From Clostridiales bacterium (GTDB taxonomy: Bacteria > Bacillota > Clostridia > Monoglobales > Monoglobaceae): DNA of 60,978 bases. Positions within the stretch are counted from its first letter, which is position 1. Each line of letters begins with the position of its first letter. Positions 25,565 to 35,756 of the stretch are shown here, piece after piece. Where the stretch lies: positions 1 to 60,978 of the forward strand of contig JAEDLZ010000002.1 of the NCBI GenBank assembly GCA_016303265.1, given 5' to 3'. Both the position numbers and the translations under genes were made by a program. The notes under the pieces are model-generated. The model was not told where the DNA came from, ran no database searches, and worked only from the letters and a program-made list of their open reading frames with translations.

Positions 25565-27619
25565 TTATCCCTGCTCCTGTGCCTTTTTCTGCATTGTTTC
25601 AGAACTTTTAAATCTGATTGTAACCTTAAACAAGTCGCCATCCGTTGTAACTTCAAATTCCCCTCCGCAAAGGGTCACATAGCTTTTTGCAATTGCAAGT
25701 CCAAGTCCGTTTCCCTCCGTGCTTCTTGCCTCGTCGCCGCGGACAAATCTGCCTGTTATTTCCTCAGAGTCAAAATTCAAGGGATATGCCGATATGTTTT
25801 TTAGCTCTGCCGTCACAGCTTCCCCGTCAGAATTTGTCTGAATATACACTCTTGTATCCTTCATTGAGTATTTCACTATATTGCCGATTAAGTTTTCAAA
25901 CACTCTCGACATCTTCTTTCCATCCGCCCATACAAAAGCATTTTCCGAAAGGTTCATAATAAAATCAAGTCCTGATTTTTCTATTGTTTCGTTAAGCTCG
26001 CCTACGGTCTGATTTATCAGCAGCGATAAATCCAGATTTTCGCAGTTTACCGTTTCGTTTCCGCTTTGAGCCTTGGATATGTCAAATAAATCCTGAGTGA
26101 GATTTTTAAGTCTTTCGCTCTTTTGCTTGATAATCCCCGCATAATCGTTTGCCTCCTCCGGCTTAAGCTCCATTTCGGAAAGAAGGTCGGAGTAGTTGAT
26201 AATCGAGGTGAGCGGTGTTTTTAAATCGTGTGATACATTTGTTATAAGTTCAGCCTTCATTTGTTCCGCCTTAAGCTGCTTGCTCACGGCAATCGAAAGC
26301 CCGTCGCCTATATTGTTAACCGCCTCCGCTACCTCTTTTAAAGTTTCTCCCTCTGCCTTTTCTATTTTATAGTCCGTATTTCCGTTTCTTATCTCGAAAA
26401 TGCCCTTCTTTATTTCCTCCGCTGACCTGAGGTACTTTAAACCATAGTACATAATCGCCGAATAAACCGCAAGACCCAAAATTACCGGAAATACTCCGCC
26501 GTGCGACCCGACGCACCATGCAACCATCAGAAATTCAAACAGAGAGTATGCCGTAAACAGCAGGGCGCCGATTTTGGAGATTTTGTTTGCGCATACCGTT
26601 TTTATCAGCGTTTTAATCTTTCTGCATACCCATTTTATTCCTCTTATAATAATCGAGCGGTTTACAAAGGTTTTGTTTTTAATATTACGGATAATCGAGA
26701 GGAAAAGCGTCATAATTGCGGCTCCGCACAAGGTTTCAATAAGTGCGAAGATAAGGTCTGCCGCCGGAATCAAACTGACGGAGCACAAAAGTTCCGCCAT
26801 AAACGCAAATCCACATATCATCAGAACAAGACATATTCCGCCGAGGCACAGATTAAATTCCGGATACATACGGTCAATCAAAAGTGTATGGATTTTATCG
26901 TCCTTTGCGTTTCTTCCGCAGGTAAAGAGCAGATATACGAAGGCTAAAATCCAAACAGCAAGCAGAGCAAGAATAATTGTAACCATTTTACTTGTGTATG
27001 CCTGAAGGCTGCTCCACTCTTTTTCGTATCTTTCCGCAATTTCGTCTGTGATTGACATATAAACAACCCAATTATTCTGTCTTACAGTTTCAACCAGTTC
27101 ATTCGGAATGTAATCCGCAATATCTGCGGTATATCCTTCATTGTTACTGTCTATTACTATACAATAGGGGTCGTTCATAAAGCTTTCTGCGCTTATGTCC
27201 TCCGTGTTTGTCAGTATGCATTCCGCCGAAACGCCGTCTGTGCTTTCGGTATACACATTTATTATTTCGCCGTCGCCGATGGAAAACTCCTCCGTGATTT
27301 CGTATTCTGTATCCGCACTCACGCCGCTCTCCGGTATGCGTATATAATATCTCAGCTTGTCGCTGTACATTCTGTCAAAATTGCTCTTTACATATTCAAT
27401 ATGGCTGTTCGTCACATACCACGGCACCAACATATAAAACGGCTCCGTGAGGCAGCTCCTCAATCCGTAGTCGCTTGAAAAGGCGCCTTTGGCATATTCG
27501 GAGTTATCACGAAATTCACGGGCAAGGTTTGACCCTGCAACCGCCATGGAAAAAATGCATACCGTGCACAATATAAATGCTGTTACCTTAAGGGCTGTGC
27601 TGTGCATAAATCTTTTCAT
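25565..27619 (-). CDS. Membrane sensor histidine kinase
   Basis: 684 residues. Order: N-terminal membrane helix (about 10-30), an extracellular domain (to about 210), several clustered helices (about 215-400), HisKA with NVSHDLKTP (His464), and a C-terminal HATPase. The N-box is FENLIGNIVKYS and the G2 box GNGLGLAIAK, but the usual DxGxG of the G1 box reads LKNISAYP, as in a subset of clostridial kinases. Overlaps its response regulator by 4 bp (ATGA). The signal is unknown. Confidence 0.9.
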   Translation of the reverse strand: MKRFMHSTALKVTAFILCTVCIFSMAVAGSNLAREFRDNSEYAKGAFSSDYGLRSCLTEPFYMLVPWYVTNSHIEYVKSNFDRMYSDKLRYYIRIPESGVSADTEYEITEEFSIGDGEIINVYTESTDGVSAECILTNTEDISAESFMNDPYCIVIDSNNEGYTADIADYIPNELVETVRQNNWVVYMSITDEIAERYEKEWSSLQAYTSKMVTIILALLAVWILAFVYLLFTCGRNAKDDKIHTLLIDRMYPEFNLCLGGICLVLMICGFAFMAELLCSVSLIPAADLIFALIETLCGAAIMTLFLSIIRNIKNKTFVNRSIIIRGIKWVCRKIKTLIKTVCANKISKIGALLFTAYSLFEFLMVAWCVGSHGGVFPVILGLAVYSAIMYYGLKYLRSAEEIKKGIFEIRNGNTDYKIEKAEGETLKEVAEAVNNIGDGLSIAVSKQLKAEQMKAELITNVSHDLKTPLTSIINYSDLLSEMELKPEEANDYAGIIKQKSERLKNLTQDLFDISKAQSGNETVNCENLDLSLLINQTVGELNETIEKSGLDFIMNLSENAFVWADGKKMSRVFENLIGNIVKYSMKDTRVYIQTNSDGEAVTAELKNISAYPLNFDSEEITGRFVRGDEARSTEGNGLGLAIAKSYVTLCGGEFEVTTDGDLFKVTIRFKSSETMQKKAQEQG

Positions 27620-28323
27620 TTTCTCACCTCCCGGCAGTCTACTTTATAGCCGATTCCCCATACCACCTTCAGATATTTCGGCTCCTTGGGGTTGATTTCA
27701 ATTTTTTCTCTTATATGCCGCACATGAACCGCTATGGTATTATCTCCCACCACGGTATCCTCGTTCCACACATTTTTGTATATATCCTCAGCGGAAAATA
27801 CCTTGCCGCGGTTTCTTGCCAGAAGTTCCAGAATTTTGTATTCAGACTTCGTAAGCTTTACATTCTCGCCGTCCACTTTAACGGATTTCGATTCTGTATC
27901 TATCTCCAGTCCTCCTATCGCAATCACTCCCTTGGGCTTTTCCATACTTCCCAGCACTGTGTACCTTCTTACTGCCGATTTTACTCTTGCTATAAGCTCC
28001 GACGGGTTGAAGGGTTTTGTTATGTAATCATCCGCTCCTGCCGTAAGACCCAGTATTTTGTCATTATCCTCCGACTTTGCCGATATCATAATAATGGGTA
28101 TGTTTTTTCGTTCTCTCACCTTCATAAGAGTGTCTATCCCGTTTAAATCAGGCATCATTACATCAAGCAGCATAAGGTGAATTTCTTTTTCCATAACCTT
28201 ATCTATTGCCTCAAGTCCATTATACGCCTTTTGCACATTATAGCCCTCTCCTTTAAGAAAAATAGCGATACTGTCCACTATTTCCTTGTCGTCATCTACG
28301 ACAAGGACGGTTAAATTGTTCAT
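27616..28323 (-). CDS. OmpR-family response regulator
   Basis: 235 residues: receiver with DDD acidic patch (10-12), phospho-acceptor Asp in LMLLDVMMPD, and conserved Lys in ITKPF, then a winged-helix output domain ending VWGIGYKVD. Partner of the downstream kinase. GGGAGGG precedes the ATG at 28323. Confidence 0.95.
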   Translation of the reverse strand: MNNLTVLVVDDDKEIVDSIAIFLKGEGYNVQKAYNGLEAIDKVMEKEIHLMLLDVMMPDLNGIDTLMKVRERKNIPIIMISAKSEDNDKILGLTAGADDYITKPFNPSELIARVKSAVRRYTVLGSMEKPKGVIAIGGLEIDTESKSVKVDGENVKLTKSEYKILELLARNRGKVFSAEDIYKNVWNEDTVVGDNTIAVHVRHIREKIEINPKEPKYLKVVWGIGYKVDCREVRK

Positions 28324-28381
28324 GCTATTCCCTCCCTTTGCTTCTAATATATCATAAAATTCTTAAGATTTAAACCATAAA

Positions 28382-28400
28382 TTTATTAAGACTTTATTAA
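28382..28400 (-). promoter_or_regulatory. Possible response-regulator binding repeats
   Basis: On the minus strand TTAATAAA occurs twice at an 11-bp step (28400-28393 and 28389-28382), followed 18 bp later by CTTAAGAATTT and a TATATT-like -10. Tandem half-sites at 11 bp upstream of an OmpR-family gene suggest autoregulation. Confidence 0.35.
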
Positions 28401-28423
28401 AAAATAGCCCCCTGCCGCAAAAA

Positions 28424-28461
28424 CCCCTTTCGCCGGGACTTGTTTTGTCCGGCAAAAGGGG
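28424..28461 (-). terminator. Terminator after the phoB-phoR genes
   Basis: GC-rich stem CCCCTTTCGCCGGGAC / GTCCGGCAAAAGGGG (one mismatch, 7-nt loop). On the minus strand it is followed by GTTTTTG. It lies about 75 bp past the phoR stop. Confidence 0.75.
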
Positions 28462-28534
28462 TATACATTATGCATCGCGCGCTTATTTCGCTTTTTAATT
28501 TTACATTTTCGGCTTCTTTGTTCCGAAATACGGA

Positions 28535-30199
28535 TTATATCTTATTTTTCGGAAATTTGACTGTTATCGTTGTGCCTTCGCCCATTACGCTGCTTAGTTC
28601 TATTTTGGCGTTATGTATTTTGGCGGCATGTTTTACAATCGAAAGTCCGAGCCCTGTTCCGCCCACCGCCTTGGAATGGCTCTTATCCACACGGTAAAAC
28701 CGCTCAAAAATGCGGTTCTGGTGCTCCGGCAAAATGCCGATTCCCGTATCTCTGACCGATAAAACAGCTTCCGCAGCGCCGTCGGTTATCTCCACCTCAG
28801 CTTTTCCGCCCCGACGGTTATATTTAACCGCATTATCGCATAAGTTATAAATAATGCTCTGCAAGAGCTGCGGTATGCCTGTTAAAAACACATCCTCTCC
28901 TTCAAGGGACAGCGCAACTCCGGCGCTTTCTGCCTCAGGCTCCAGGCTCTTTACCGCAGCCTTTGCCAAAGTATAGAGATTTACCTCCTCACGCTGCATC
29001 CCGACTGCTCCCTCGTCAAGATGCGAAAGGTTAATAATATCATCCACAAGCTGCACCAGCCGCCTTGTTTCGGTATGAATTCTTTCGGCAAACCGGACAT
29101 AGTCCTCCGGTTTTGCTATGCCTTTTGCCATAAGCTCTGCATAGCCCATAATGGAGTGCAGCGGCGTTTTCAGCTCATGGGAAACATTTGCCGTAAACTC
29201 ACGGAGCATCTGCTCTGACTTTTCTTTTTCGGTTACATCGAAAAACAGCAATGCAATTCCGGCTACACGCTCTCCGGAACATATCGGACTTGCGTCCACC
29301 TGATAATAACTGTCGGCAAAATCAATTATCTTCTCGGTCCGAACTCCATCCTGCGCTTTTGAAAGCAGCTCCTGCAACGCAAGATTGCGGCAAACCTCAT
29401 AAATATCCTCGCCAACAGGGTCGGAGGATATTCCCAGCAGGTTGCTTGCAGTGTGGTTTATACTTAAAATCTGATTCCTTGAATTAAGCAGGATTATACC
29501 CTCATTCATGCTGTCTACCACCGTATCCAGCTCGTTTTTCTTTCTTTGCAGTTTGTCTGACTGATATTTCAGTTCCTTTTGCTGGCTGTCTATGCGCCGA
29601 AGCAACAGTGACAGCTCGTCATAGCCTTCGTTTTCAAGCGGCCGTTCAAGGTCCAGCGAATTTAAAGGGTTCACGATTGATTTTGAAAGGCGTTTCGCCA
29701 GCACAACGGAAAGTATCAGTATAATAATAATTATTATACACATCGGATAGGACATTCCCAAAAGAAGCGCCGGCACGGTATTTTGCGAAACGGAAAGTCT
29801 TAAAACCGTACCGTCTTTAAGACGCTTGGCATAATATAATGAGCGTTCCATCAATGTGGAGGAATACCGCTTGCTTTCCCCCTGTCCGGTTTCAAAAGCT
29901 GTCTTTATTTCTTCCCTCTCCATATGATTTTCCATATCCGAGGTGTCACTGCGGCTGTCATACAGGACGCTTCCGTCTTCATCTACCCATGTAACTCTGT
30001 ATTTTTTGGTATCAAGGCCATTGAAATAATCCTCTCCCGCAATGGAAACGCCCTGCGCCGCCATATCGGTCTGTACCTTTAACTGCGAAAACTGCGTTTC
30101 GGAAAAATAGTTATACAGCACGCATAAGAAAAGCACCACGGCCGCCGCAAGCACAGCTGCCGCCGCTATACATATAGAGTGAAATATCCGTTTTGTCAT
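28535..30199 (-). CDS. phoR: PhoR-like sensor histidine kinase
   Basis: 554 residues: N-terminal membrane helix, a short extracellular domain, a second helix near 150-170, HAMP-like linker, a PAS domain (DTVVDSMNEGIILL...), HisKA with NVSHELKTPLHS, and HATPase with DNAVKY, DTGIGI and GGTGLGLS. Its position directly after phoB, phoU and pstSCAB identifies it as the phosphate sensor. ATGA overlap with phoB. Confidence 0.92.
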   Translation of the reverse strand: MTKRIFHSICIAAAAVLAAAVVLFLCVLYNYFSETQFSQLKVQTDMAAQGVSIAGEDYFNGLDTKKYRVTWVDEDGSVLYDSRSDTSDMENHMEREEIKTAFETGQGESKRYSSTLMERSLYYAKRLKDGTVLRLSVSQNTVPALLLGMSYPMCIIIIIILILSVVLAKRLSKSIVNPLNSLDLERPLENEGYDELSLLLRRIDSQQKELKYQSDKLQRKKNELDTVVDSMNEGIILLNSRNQILSINHTASNLLGISSDPVGEDIYEVCRNLALQELLSKAQDGVRTEKIIDFADSYYQVDASPICSGERVAGIALLFFDVTEKEKSEQMLREFTANVSHELKTPLHSIMGYAELMAKGIAKPEDYVRFAERIHTETRRLVQLVDDIINLSHLDEGAVGMQREEVNLYTLAKAAVKSLEPEAESAGVALSLEGEDVFLTGIPQLLQSIIYNLCDNAVKYNRRGGKAEVEITDGAAEAVLSVRDTGIGILPEHQNRIFERFYRVDKSHSKAVGGTGLGLSIVKHAAKIHNAKIELSSVMGEGTTITVKFPKNKI

Positions 30200-30870
30200 T
30201 TTTTCGCCTCCATTCTGTACCCGACTCCTCTCACGGTTTCAATGTATTCGCCGCACTCGCCCAGCTTTGTACGAAGGGTTCCTATATGTACATCAACCGT
30301 TCTCGTCTCACCGATATAATCTGTTTCCCAAATTTTTTCAAGGAGCTGATCTCTTGTAAACACCCTGCCGATATTCCCCATGAGCAACAGAAGTATCTCA
30401 TATTCCTTTAAGGTAAGCTGTACCCGCTCGCCCTTTACGGTAACTATGTGCTCTATAGGATTTAAACACAGCTCACCCACGGATAAAATTCCGGCATTCT
30501 CCCTTGGCGCCGTCCGCCGAAGCACAGCCTTTATGTGCGATACCATTTCCATCATGCCGAAAGGCTTGACAAGATAATCGTCAGCCCCTGTATCAAGTCC
30601 GATAACCTTGTCGTACTCCGTTCCCTTTGCTGTCGCCATTATAACCGGAATATCGGCAGTTTCTCTTTCCCTGCGCAGTTTTTTGAGTATCTCTATTCCG
30701 TCCTCGCCGGGAAGCATAATGTCAAGCATGACAAGCTGCGGCTTTTGGATTTTCAGCTCCTCCCAAAACTCCTTGCCGTCGCAAAATCCCTTTGCCTCAA
30801 ATCCGGCGGAGTTTAATGTATAGAGCATTAAATCCCTTATGCTGTTGTCGTCTTCAATGCAGAAAATCAT
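30196..30870 (-). CDS. phoB: PhoB/PhoP-like response regulator
   Basis: About 224 residues with receiver (EDD; LVMLDIMLPGEDG; LVKPFG) and winged-helix domains. It activates the Pho regulon when phosphate is scarce. The ATG at 30870 (MIFCIEDD) gives the normal receiver start; the frame to 30897 adds nine residues. Separated from phoU by 170 bp that hold a small hairpin (AGCGTGA / TCACGCT near 31,040) but no clear promoter. Confidence 0.93.
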   Translation of the reverse strand: MIFCIEDDNSIRDLMLYTLNSAGFEAKGFCDGKEFWEELKIQKPQLVMLDIMLPGEDGIEILKKLRRERETADIPVIMATAKGTEYDKVIGLDTGADDYLVKPFGMMEMVSHIKAVLRRTAPRENAGILSVGELCLNPIEHIVTVKGERVQLTLKEYEILLLLMGNIGRVFTRDQLLEKIWETDYIGETRTVDVHIGTLRTKLGECGEYIETVRGVGYRMEAKK

Positions 30871-31039
30871 ATCAATCCCCATAGCCTTTCTGCCCACTGT
30901 ATATTAACTTGAACTCTTTAACTCCTTACCGTGGGCAGACGAGGCGTTAAACGGAGATGATTGCCCGTGTGCGGCTTTGTTTTGCAGGCATATTAAAATA
31001 CCGCTCGGGCAATTGAATACGACAGCGTGATTTTTCACG

Positions 31040-31681
31040 CTATCCTCCGCGGCGTCCTGTAATTGAAAACAGTACCCATTCCGCAATATTTGCCGCATGG
31101 TCGCCGATTCGTTCAAAATATTTTGCAATCATCAGCAGATCTATTGCGTGCTCACCGTCGGTTTCAGGTCTTGAAAACCGTTCAATCAGCACAGCCTTTA
31201 CCTTGTTGAAATATTCGTCCACAGTATCATCGTAATCAATAACTGCGTGCGCCGCAGCTGCGTCCTTTTTCACGAAGGCGTCTATGCTGTTTGTCACCAT
31301 TTTTATAACCGACTCTGCCATATCGTGAATATACAATATATCCTCTCCTGCCGAAATATTTGCCATAGTTATAATCTCGGCAATATCGGCTGACTGGTCG
31401 CCGATTCGTTCCATATCCGTCACCATTTTAAGAGCGGAGGATATAACACGCAAATCCTTTGCAACCGGCTGCTGCTGGAGCAGCAACTTCATACAAAGCC
31501 CCTCTATTTCCCGTTCCTTTTGGTCTATCCGGGTCAAAAGCTCCGGCACACGGGTGGCAAGGCTTGTATCCGCCGTATCCAGCGCCCTGACGGAAAGCGC
31601 TATGGCTTCCTCGCATAAGGCTCCCATTGTTATCATTTCCTTATTCAGCAACTTGAGCTGTTCGTCAAATTTAGAGCGCAT
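31040..31681 (-). CDS. phoU: PhoU, phosphate-signalling regulator
   Basis: A 213-residue all-helical protein with two PhoU repeats. Each repeat shows the metal-binding pattern: MERIGDQSADIAE near 94-106 and FERIGDHAANIAEW near 192-205. It couples the Pst transporter to PhoR, keeping the kinase off at high phosphate. ATG overlaps the pstB stop (TAATG). Confidence 0.97.
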   Translation of the reverse strand: MRSKFDEQLKLLNKEMITMGALCEEAIALSVRALDTADTSLATRVPELLTRIDQKEREIEGLCMKLLLQQQPVAKDLRVISSALKMVTDMERIGDQSADIAEIITMANISAGEDILYIHDMAESVIKMVTNSIDAFVKKDAAAAHAVIDYDDTVDEYFNKVKAVLIERFSRPETDGEHAIDLLMIAKYFERIGDHAANIAEWVLFSITGRRGG

Positions 31682-32436
31682 TATCCAAACCTCCCTGTGA
31701 TGTAGTCTTCAGTCCGTTTATCCTGCGGCTCGGCAAACATTTTCTCCGTTTCGGAAAATTCTATTAAATCGCCCAGCAAAAAGAACGCCGTATGATCCGA
31801 AATCCTGACCGCCTGCTGCATATTATGCGTGACTATAACTATTGTATATTTCTTCTTCAGGTCCATTGCCAGCTCCTCAATACGGGAAGTGGAAATAGGG
31901 TCAAGTGCCGAAGTCGGTTCGTCCATCAGAAGCACCTGCGGCTCTACCGCCAATGCACGGGCTATGCACAGTCTTTGCTGCTGACCGCCGGAAAGTCCGA
32001 GGGCATTTTTCTTCAGCCTGTCCTTTACCTCATCCCATATGGCGGCGTCACGCAAGGAACGCTCAACTATATCATCAAGCTTTGCCTTGCCGGTGATTCC
32101 GTGAGTGCGCGGGCCGTACGCAATATTGTCATAAATGCTCATCGGGAAAGGGTTTGGTTTCTGAAATACCATTCCTATATTTCGCCTCAGTTCGTTTACA
32201 TCTACCGATGAATCAAAGATGTTTATATTATTATAACATACTTTTCCCGTAATTTTAACCCCCAAAATTAAATCATTCATCCGATTCAGAGTTTTCAGAA
32301 AGGTTGACTTGCCGCATCCGGACGGTCCGATAAGCGCTGTTATGCTTTTTTCGGGGATTTCCATATTTATATTTTTAAGCGCCTGCTGCGCCCCGTACCA
32401 CAAACATAAATTTTCTACCGTTATTACGCTTTTCAT
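31681..32436 (-). CDS. pstB: PstB, phosphate ABC transporter ATPase
   Basis: 251 residues: Walker [10 protein letters not shown], signature [15 protein letters not shown], Walker [14 protein letters not shown]-loop [15 protein letters not shown] and [17 protein letters not shown] are PstB-specific. Drives import of phosphate. Overlaps pstA by 4 bp. Confidence 0.98.
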   Translation of the reverse strand: MKSVITVENLCLWYGAQQALKNINMEIPEKSITALIGPSGCGKSTFLKTLNRMNDLILGVKITGKVCYNNINIFDSSVDVNELRRNIGMVFQKPNPFPMSIYDNIAYGPRTHGITGKAKLDDIVERSLRDAAIWDEVKDRLKKNALGLSGGQQQRLCIARALAVEPQVLLMDEPTSALDPISTSRIEELAMDLKKKYTIVIVTHNMQQAVRISDHTAFFLLGDLIEFSETEKMFAEPQDKRTEDYITGRFG

Positions 32437-33293
32437 ATGCTCCTCCTTTTCTTGAAGTACCTGCTCACCAGCGCCGCTGCAATATTAACAATAAATGTAA
32501 GTATCATCAATATGGCGGCAATGGCAAAAGCAACTTCAAATTCTCCCTGTTCCTTGGCATACACATAAAGAGCAACCGTAAGTGTTGCGCCTGCGCTTTG
32601 AAGACCTGTGAAAAATCCGTTCAGGGCATGAGCAAACCCCGCCGTAAAAAGCAGTGCTGCCGATTCGCCTAAAATTCTGCCCACCGAAAGGATACATCCG
32701 GTAATAACGCCGTCCACACAGCCGGGCAATACCACCGTGCGGATTACCCTCCATTTCCCGGCGCCCAGTCCAAACGCACCTTCCCGATAGCTTTGAGGAA
32801 CGGTTTTAAGACTTTCCTGAGTCGTACGCATAACGGTCGGCAGATTCATAATTACCAGCGTCAGCGCTCCGGCAAACAGCGATGTTTTCATATTCAAAAA
32901 GCTGCAGAAAAAAAGCATACCCACAAGGCCGTATATAATTGACGGAATTCCGGACAATGTTTCCGCCGCGTATTCAATCGCCCCTACCAGCCTTTTGTTC
33001 TGCGCATATTCGGTTAAATATATCGCTGCGCCTACACCCAGCGGTATCACTATAACAAGCGTTGCCGCCACTATGTACAGCGTATTTAAAATATCCGGCA
33101 AAATTCCTATTTGATGGGTCAGATAGCTGGGCTTTTCGGACAGCAGTTTCCATGTTATGTTCGGGACGCCTTTCATCATCACATACCCGAGCATAAACAG
33201 CAAAAGCGCCGCCGTAATGCCTGCGGATACCCACATCAGCACCCGCATTATACCGATATATATACTTCTTTTTAATGTAATTTTATCTTTCAT
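32433..33293 (-). CDS. pstA: PstA, phosphate ABC transporter permease
   Basis: 286-residue inner-membrane permease, six helices, with the EAA-type loop [16 protein letters not shown]. Follows pstC by 5 bp. Confidence 0.97.
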   Translation of the reverse strand: MKDKITLKRSIYIGIMRVLMWVSAGITAALLLFMLGYVMMKGVPNITWKLLSEKPSYLTHQIGILPDILNTLYIVAATLVIVIPLGVGAAIYLTEYAQNKRLVGAIEYAAETLSGIPSIIYGLVGMLFFCSFLNMKTSLFAGALTLVIMNLPTVMRTTQESLKTVPQSYREGAFGLGAGKWRVIRTVVLPGCVDGVITGCILSVGRILGESAALLFTAGFAHALNGFFTGLQSAGATLTVALYVYAKEQGEFEVAFAIAAILMILTFIVNIAAALVSRYFKKRRSI

Positions 33294-33298
33294 AATGA

Positions 33299-34165
33299 TT
33301 ATTTCTCCTTATCGCGCTTTAAGAAAAAATTCAGAGCAGCGTTGATAAGCATTATAAACAGAAACAGGACAAGCGCTATTGAAAACAGTGCCTGCTGCTG
33401 CAGTCCGGAAGAATATGACATTTCACTTGCAACGGCAGTTGTCAAAAAACACACACTTTGAAACAGCGACGGCATATTCGGTGCATTTCCCGATACCATC
33501 ATAACCGCCATCGCTTCCCCGATTCCTCTGCCGATGCCCAGCGCAACCGCTGCCGCTATGCCGCTTTTCGCCGCCGGAACACTTACCCTGAAATAAGTTT
33601 CAACAGGCGTTGCGCCCAGCGCCAAAGATGCGTCCTCATATTCCTTCGGAACGGCCTCAAGCGCCGTCACCGACACCTTGATAACAGAAGGCAAAATCAT
33701 AACCGCAAGCACTATAATAGCCGCAAGCAGGCTTGCTCCGTCCGGAATATTAAATATTTTGCGGATAGAGGGCACGAGCACAAGCATACCTACAAGTCCA
33801 TATACCACAGACGGGATTCCCGCCAAAAGACTTACCGCCGATTCCATTACCGCCTTTACCTTCGGCGAAGCCAGTTTGGCAAGATAAACCGCTGTCAGAA
33901 ATCCAACAGGTACTCCTATCAGAATTGCTCCCGCCGTTCCGTAAACACTTGTGAGAATGAAAGGCAGAATACCATACCGGGGCTCTGCCGCAGTAGACGC
34001 CCATGTTTTGCCGAACATAAATTTAATCAATCCAATCTCTCGGATAGCCGGTATTCCCGATATAACGAGGTACACCGTTATAAGCAGAACAAAGCCTACG
34101 GTGATAAGACCAAAAACGAGAAATATCCCATGTATAATTCCTTCAAACAATCTTTTATTCTTCAT
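33299..34165 (-). CDS. pstC: PstC, phosphate ABC transporter permease
   Basis: 288-residue permease with six helices and the EAA loop YEDASLALGATPVETY. RGIGEAMAV marks the PstC subfamily. Separated from pstS by a 141-bp gap with a strong hairpin. Confidence 0.97.
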   Translation of the reverse strand: MKNKRLFEGIIHGIFLVFGLITVGFVLLITVYLVISGIPAIREIGLIKFMFGKTWASTAAEPRYGILPFILTSVYGTAGAILIGVPVGFLTAVYLAKLASPKVKAVMESAVSLLAGIPSVVYGLVGMLVLVPSIRKIFNIPDGASLLAAIIVLAVMILPSVIKVSVTALEAVPKEYEDASLALGATPVETYFRVSVPAAKSGIAAAVALGIGRGIGEAMAVMMVSGNAPNMPSLFQSVCFLTTAVASEMSYSSGLQQQALFSIALVLFLFIMLINAALNFFLKRDKEK

Positions 34166-34229
34166 GGCTATAAACCTTTCAAGTGAGCTGAAGCGGCGGC
34201 TTCATAAATAGCTTTCCTCCGCCTGAATT

Positions 34230-34270
34230 GGAAAATTTCCCAACCATCTGTGGATGAAGGGAAATTTCCC
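34230..34270 (-). other. Hairpin between pstS and pstC
   Basis: GGAAAATTTCCC (34230-34241) pairs with GGGAAATTTCCC (34259-34270), with CCATC/GATG inside. No U-run follows. It probably protects or processes the mRNA so that pstS is made in excess over pstCAB. Confidence 0.6.
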
Positions 34271-34306
34271 GGCGTGCGCCTATATGCATCCGCCGCTATT
34301 ATATAT

Positions 34307-35149
34307 TTAGTCCGCCGGAACAACCCCTGCGCCGTAGATGATTTCCTTCGCATCCTCGGAGGTTGCATAATCAAAGAATTTCTGTGCGGCAGAGGAAAGC
34401 TTTGCGTCTGTCTTTGTTACCAGTACAAACGGACGCTGTACAACATAGCTGCCGTCTTTAATTGTTTTTTCAGTAGGAGTTACGCCTCCGACCTTAACGG
34501 CTTTTACGCTGTCCTTTACAGACGCAAGGGACGCATATCCGATAGCGTCGGGATTCCCTGCAACTGTTGTTATAACATCGCCGGTTGATGAGAGCTCCTG
34601 GCGATATTTGCAAGCATCTTCCGTGCCCGTGATGGACTCAAAGCCATCTCGTGTACCGCTTCCTGCTTCACGGCCAATAAGTACAATTTCAGCATCCTTG
34701 CCGCCAACTTCCTTCCAATTGGTTATCTCCCCCGTATAGATTCCGGCAATCGTTTCAATATCCAAATCCGAAACGGTGTTTTCGGGGTTTACTATAATCG
34801 CAATTCCGTCGTATGCAAGCACCGTAGAGGTAAGCCCCTGTGACTTTTCCTCATCCTTTAATTCACGGCTGGAAAGTCCTATGTCGCAGCGACCCTCCGC
34901 TACCGCTTTGATTCCCGAACCGGAACCGGTGGGATTATAAGTAAATGTAACGCCGCCGTTATCGTTTTCAAATGCTTCGCCGAGGGCTCCTATTACCTTT
35001 TCCATTGAGGTGGAACCGTCAGTTGCTACCGTACCGCTGACCTCTGCGCTGCTTCCGCCGCTGTCTTTACCGCCGTCCGTGCTTTTACATCCGGCAAACA
35101 CCGATACCGCTAAAGCTGCCGCCAACATAAGTGTAACTATCTTTTTCAT
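34307..35149 (-). CDS. pstS: PstS, phosphate-binding lipoprotein
   Basis: About 280 residues. Lipoprotein signal MKKIVTLMLAAALAVSVFAGC, with the lipidated Cys at about 21. Then phosphate-binding loops TDGSTSMEK, GSGSGIKAV, SSRELK and GREAGSGTRDGFE. Captures phosphate outside the membrane for PstCAB. The frame is open to 35377, but ATG at 35149 has AAAGGAG upstream and gives a true signal peptide. First gene of the pst operon. Confidence 0.96.
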   Translation of the reverse strand: MKKIVTLMLAAALAVSVFAGCKSTDGGKDSGGSSAEVSGTVATDGSTSMEKVIGALGEAFENDNGGVTFTYNPTGSGSGIKAVAEGRCDIGLSSRELKDEEKSQGLTSTVLAYDGIAIIVNPENTVSDLDIETIAGIYTGEITNWKEVGGKDAEIVLIGREAGSGTRDGFESITGTEDACKYRQELSSTGDVITTVAGNPDAIGYASLASVKDSVKAVKVGGVTPTEKTIKDGSYVVQRPFVLVTKTDAKLSSAAQKFFDYATSEDAKEIIYGAGVVPAD

Positions 35150-35232
35150 TTTACAATACTCCTTTGCCTTTATTGTTTTATAATTTACAGGTATATAATA
35201 CCTATTTATTATCAAATCTGTTATCTTGTTTT

Positions 35233-35249
35233 TGTAAAATAATTGTAAA
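35233..35249 (-). promoter_or_regulatory. Pho boxes upstream of pstS
   Basis: TTTACA occurs twice at an 11-bp step (35249-35244 and 35238-35233, minus strand), the layout of PhoP/PhoB half-sites in Firmicutes. GATAAT lies 19 bp downstream, and GGTATTATATACC further on offers another -10. The stretch 35,250-35,458 holds nothing else I can name. Confidence 0.65.
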
Positions 35250-35458
35250 ATAAATAAATCGTCGAAAACAGGCGGTTTTTTATAGGCACAGAACGCAAAT
35301 TTTGCTTCACTTTTGTAATAATTACATCCGCGCAAGACGCCGTTGCCCCTTTCAAAGATGTAACTATTATAATGCATTGGAAGATGTTTGTTTGTCAGTT
35401 ATGCCGATATTGAATCTCTGCCAAGACGAAATAAGTTTTTATCCACCCTTTTTTCGAT

Positions 35459-35484
35459 ACTTATTGTATGTAGACTTATAGTAT
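35459..35484 (+). promoter_or_regulatory. Direct repeats in the XRE gene promoter region
   Basis: ACTTATTGTAT (35459-35469) and ACTTATAGTAT (35474-35484) differ at one base. They lie upstream of an A/T-rich -10-like TATAAT. A likely autoregulatory operator of the XRE protein. Confidence 0.4.
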
Positions 35485-35522
35485 TCAATAATATATAATA
35501 TAAAATCAGGAGGATTGCAACT

Positions 35523-35756
35523 ATGGATATTGTGAAAGTTTTTGGAACTAATTTAAGAAAATACCGAACCGCAATAGGAATATCACAAGAAGCATTTGCC
35601 AATAAATGCGGTATGCACCGAACTTATATAAGTGCTATTGAATGCTATCGTCGCAGCATTTCGCTTGAAAACATTCAGCGAATTGCAGATGCGCTTGAAA
35701 TTGAAACTTATAAGCTTCTTCTCGAAAATAAGGAGGTTACAGAAAATGACAAATGA
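35523..35756 (+). CDS. Small XRE-family transcriptional regulator
   Basis: 77 residues with a complete helix-turn-helix of the Cro/CI type: LRKYRTAIGISQEAFANKCG (start of the HTH), then HRTYISAIE as recognition helix. No second domain. CAGGAGG lies 8 nt before the ATG. Small XRE proteins of this form are common in integrative elements and restriction-modification loci. Overlaps the next gene by 11 bp. Confidence 0.88.
   Translation: MDIVKVFGTNLRKYRTAIGISQEAFANKCGMHRTYISAIECYRRSISLENIQRIADALEIETYKLLLENKEVTENDK

Noticed and set aside
31040..31060. AGCGTGA/TCACGCT hairpin as phoU terminator
   Set aside because: Only seven base pairs and no U-run; phoB follows in the same direction and no promoter is seen between them.
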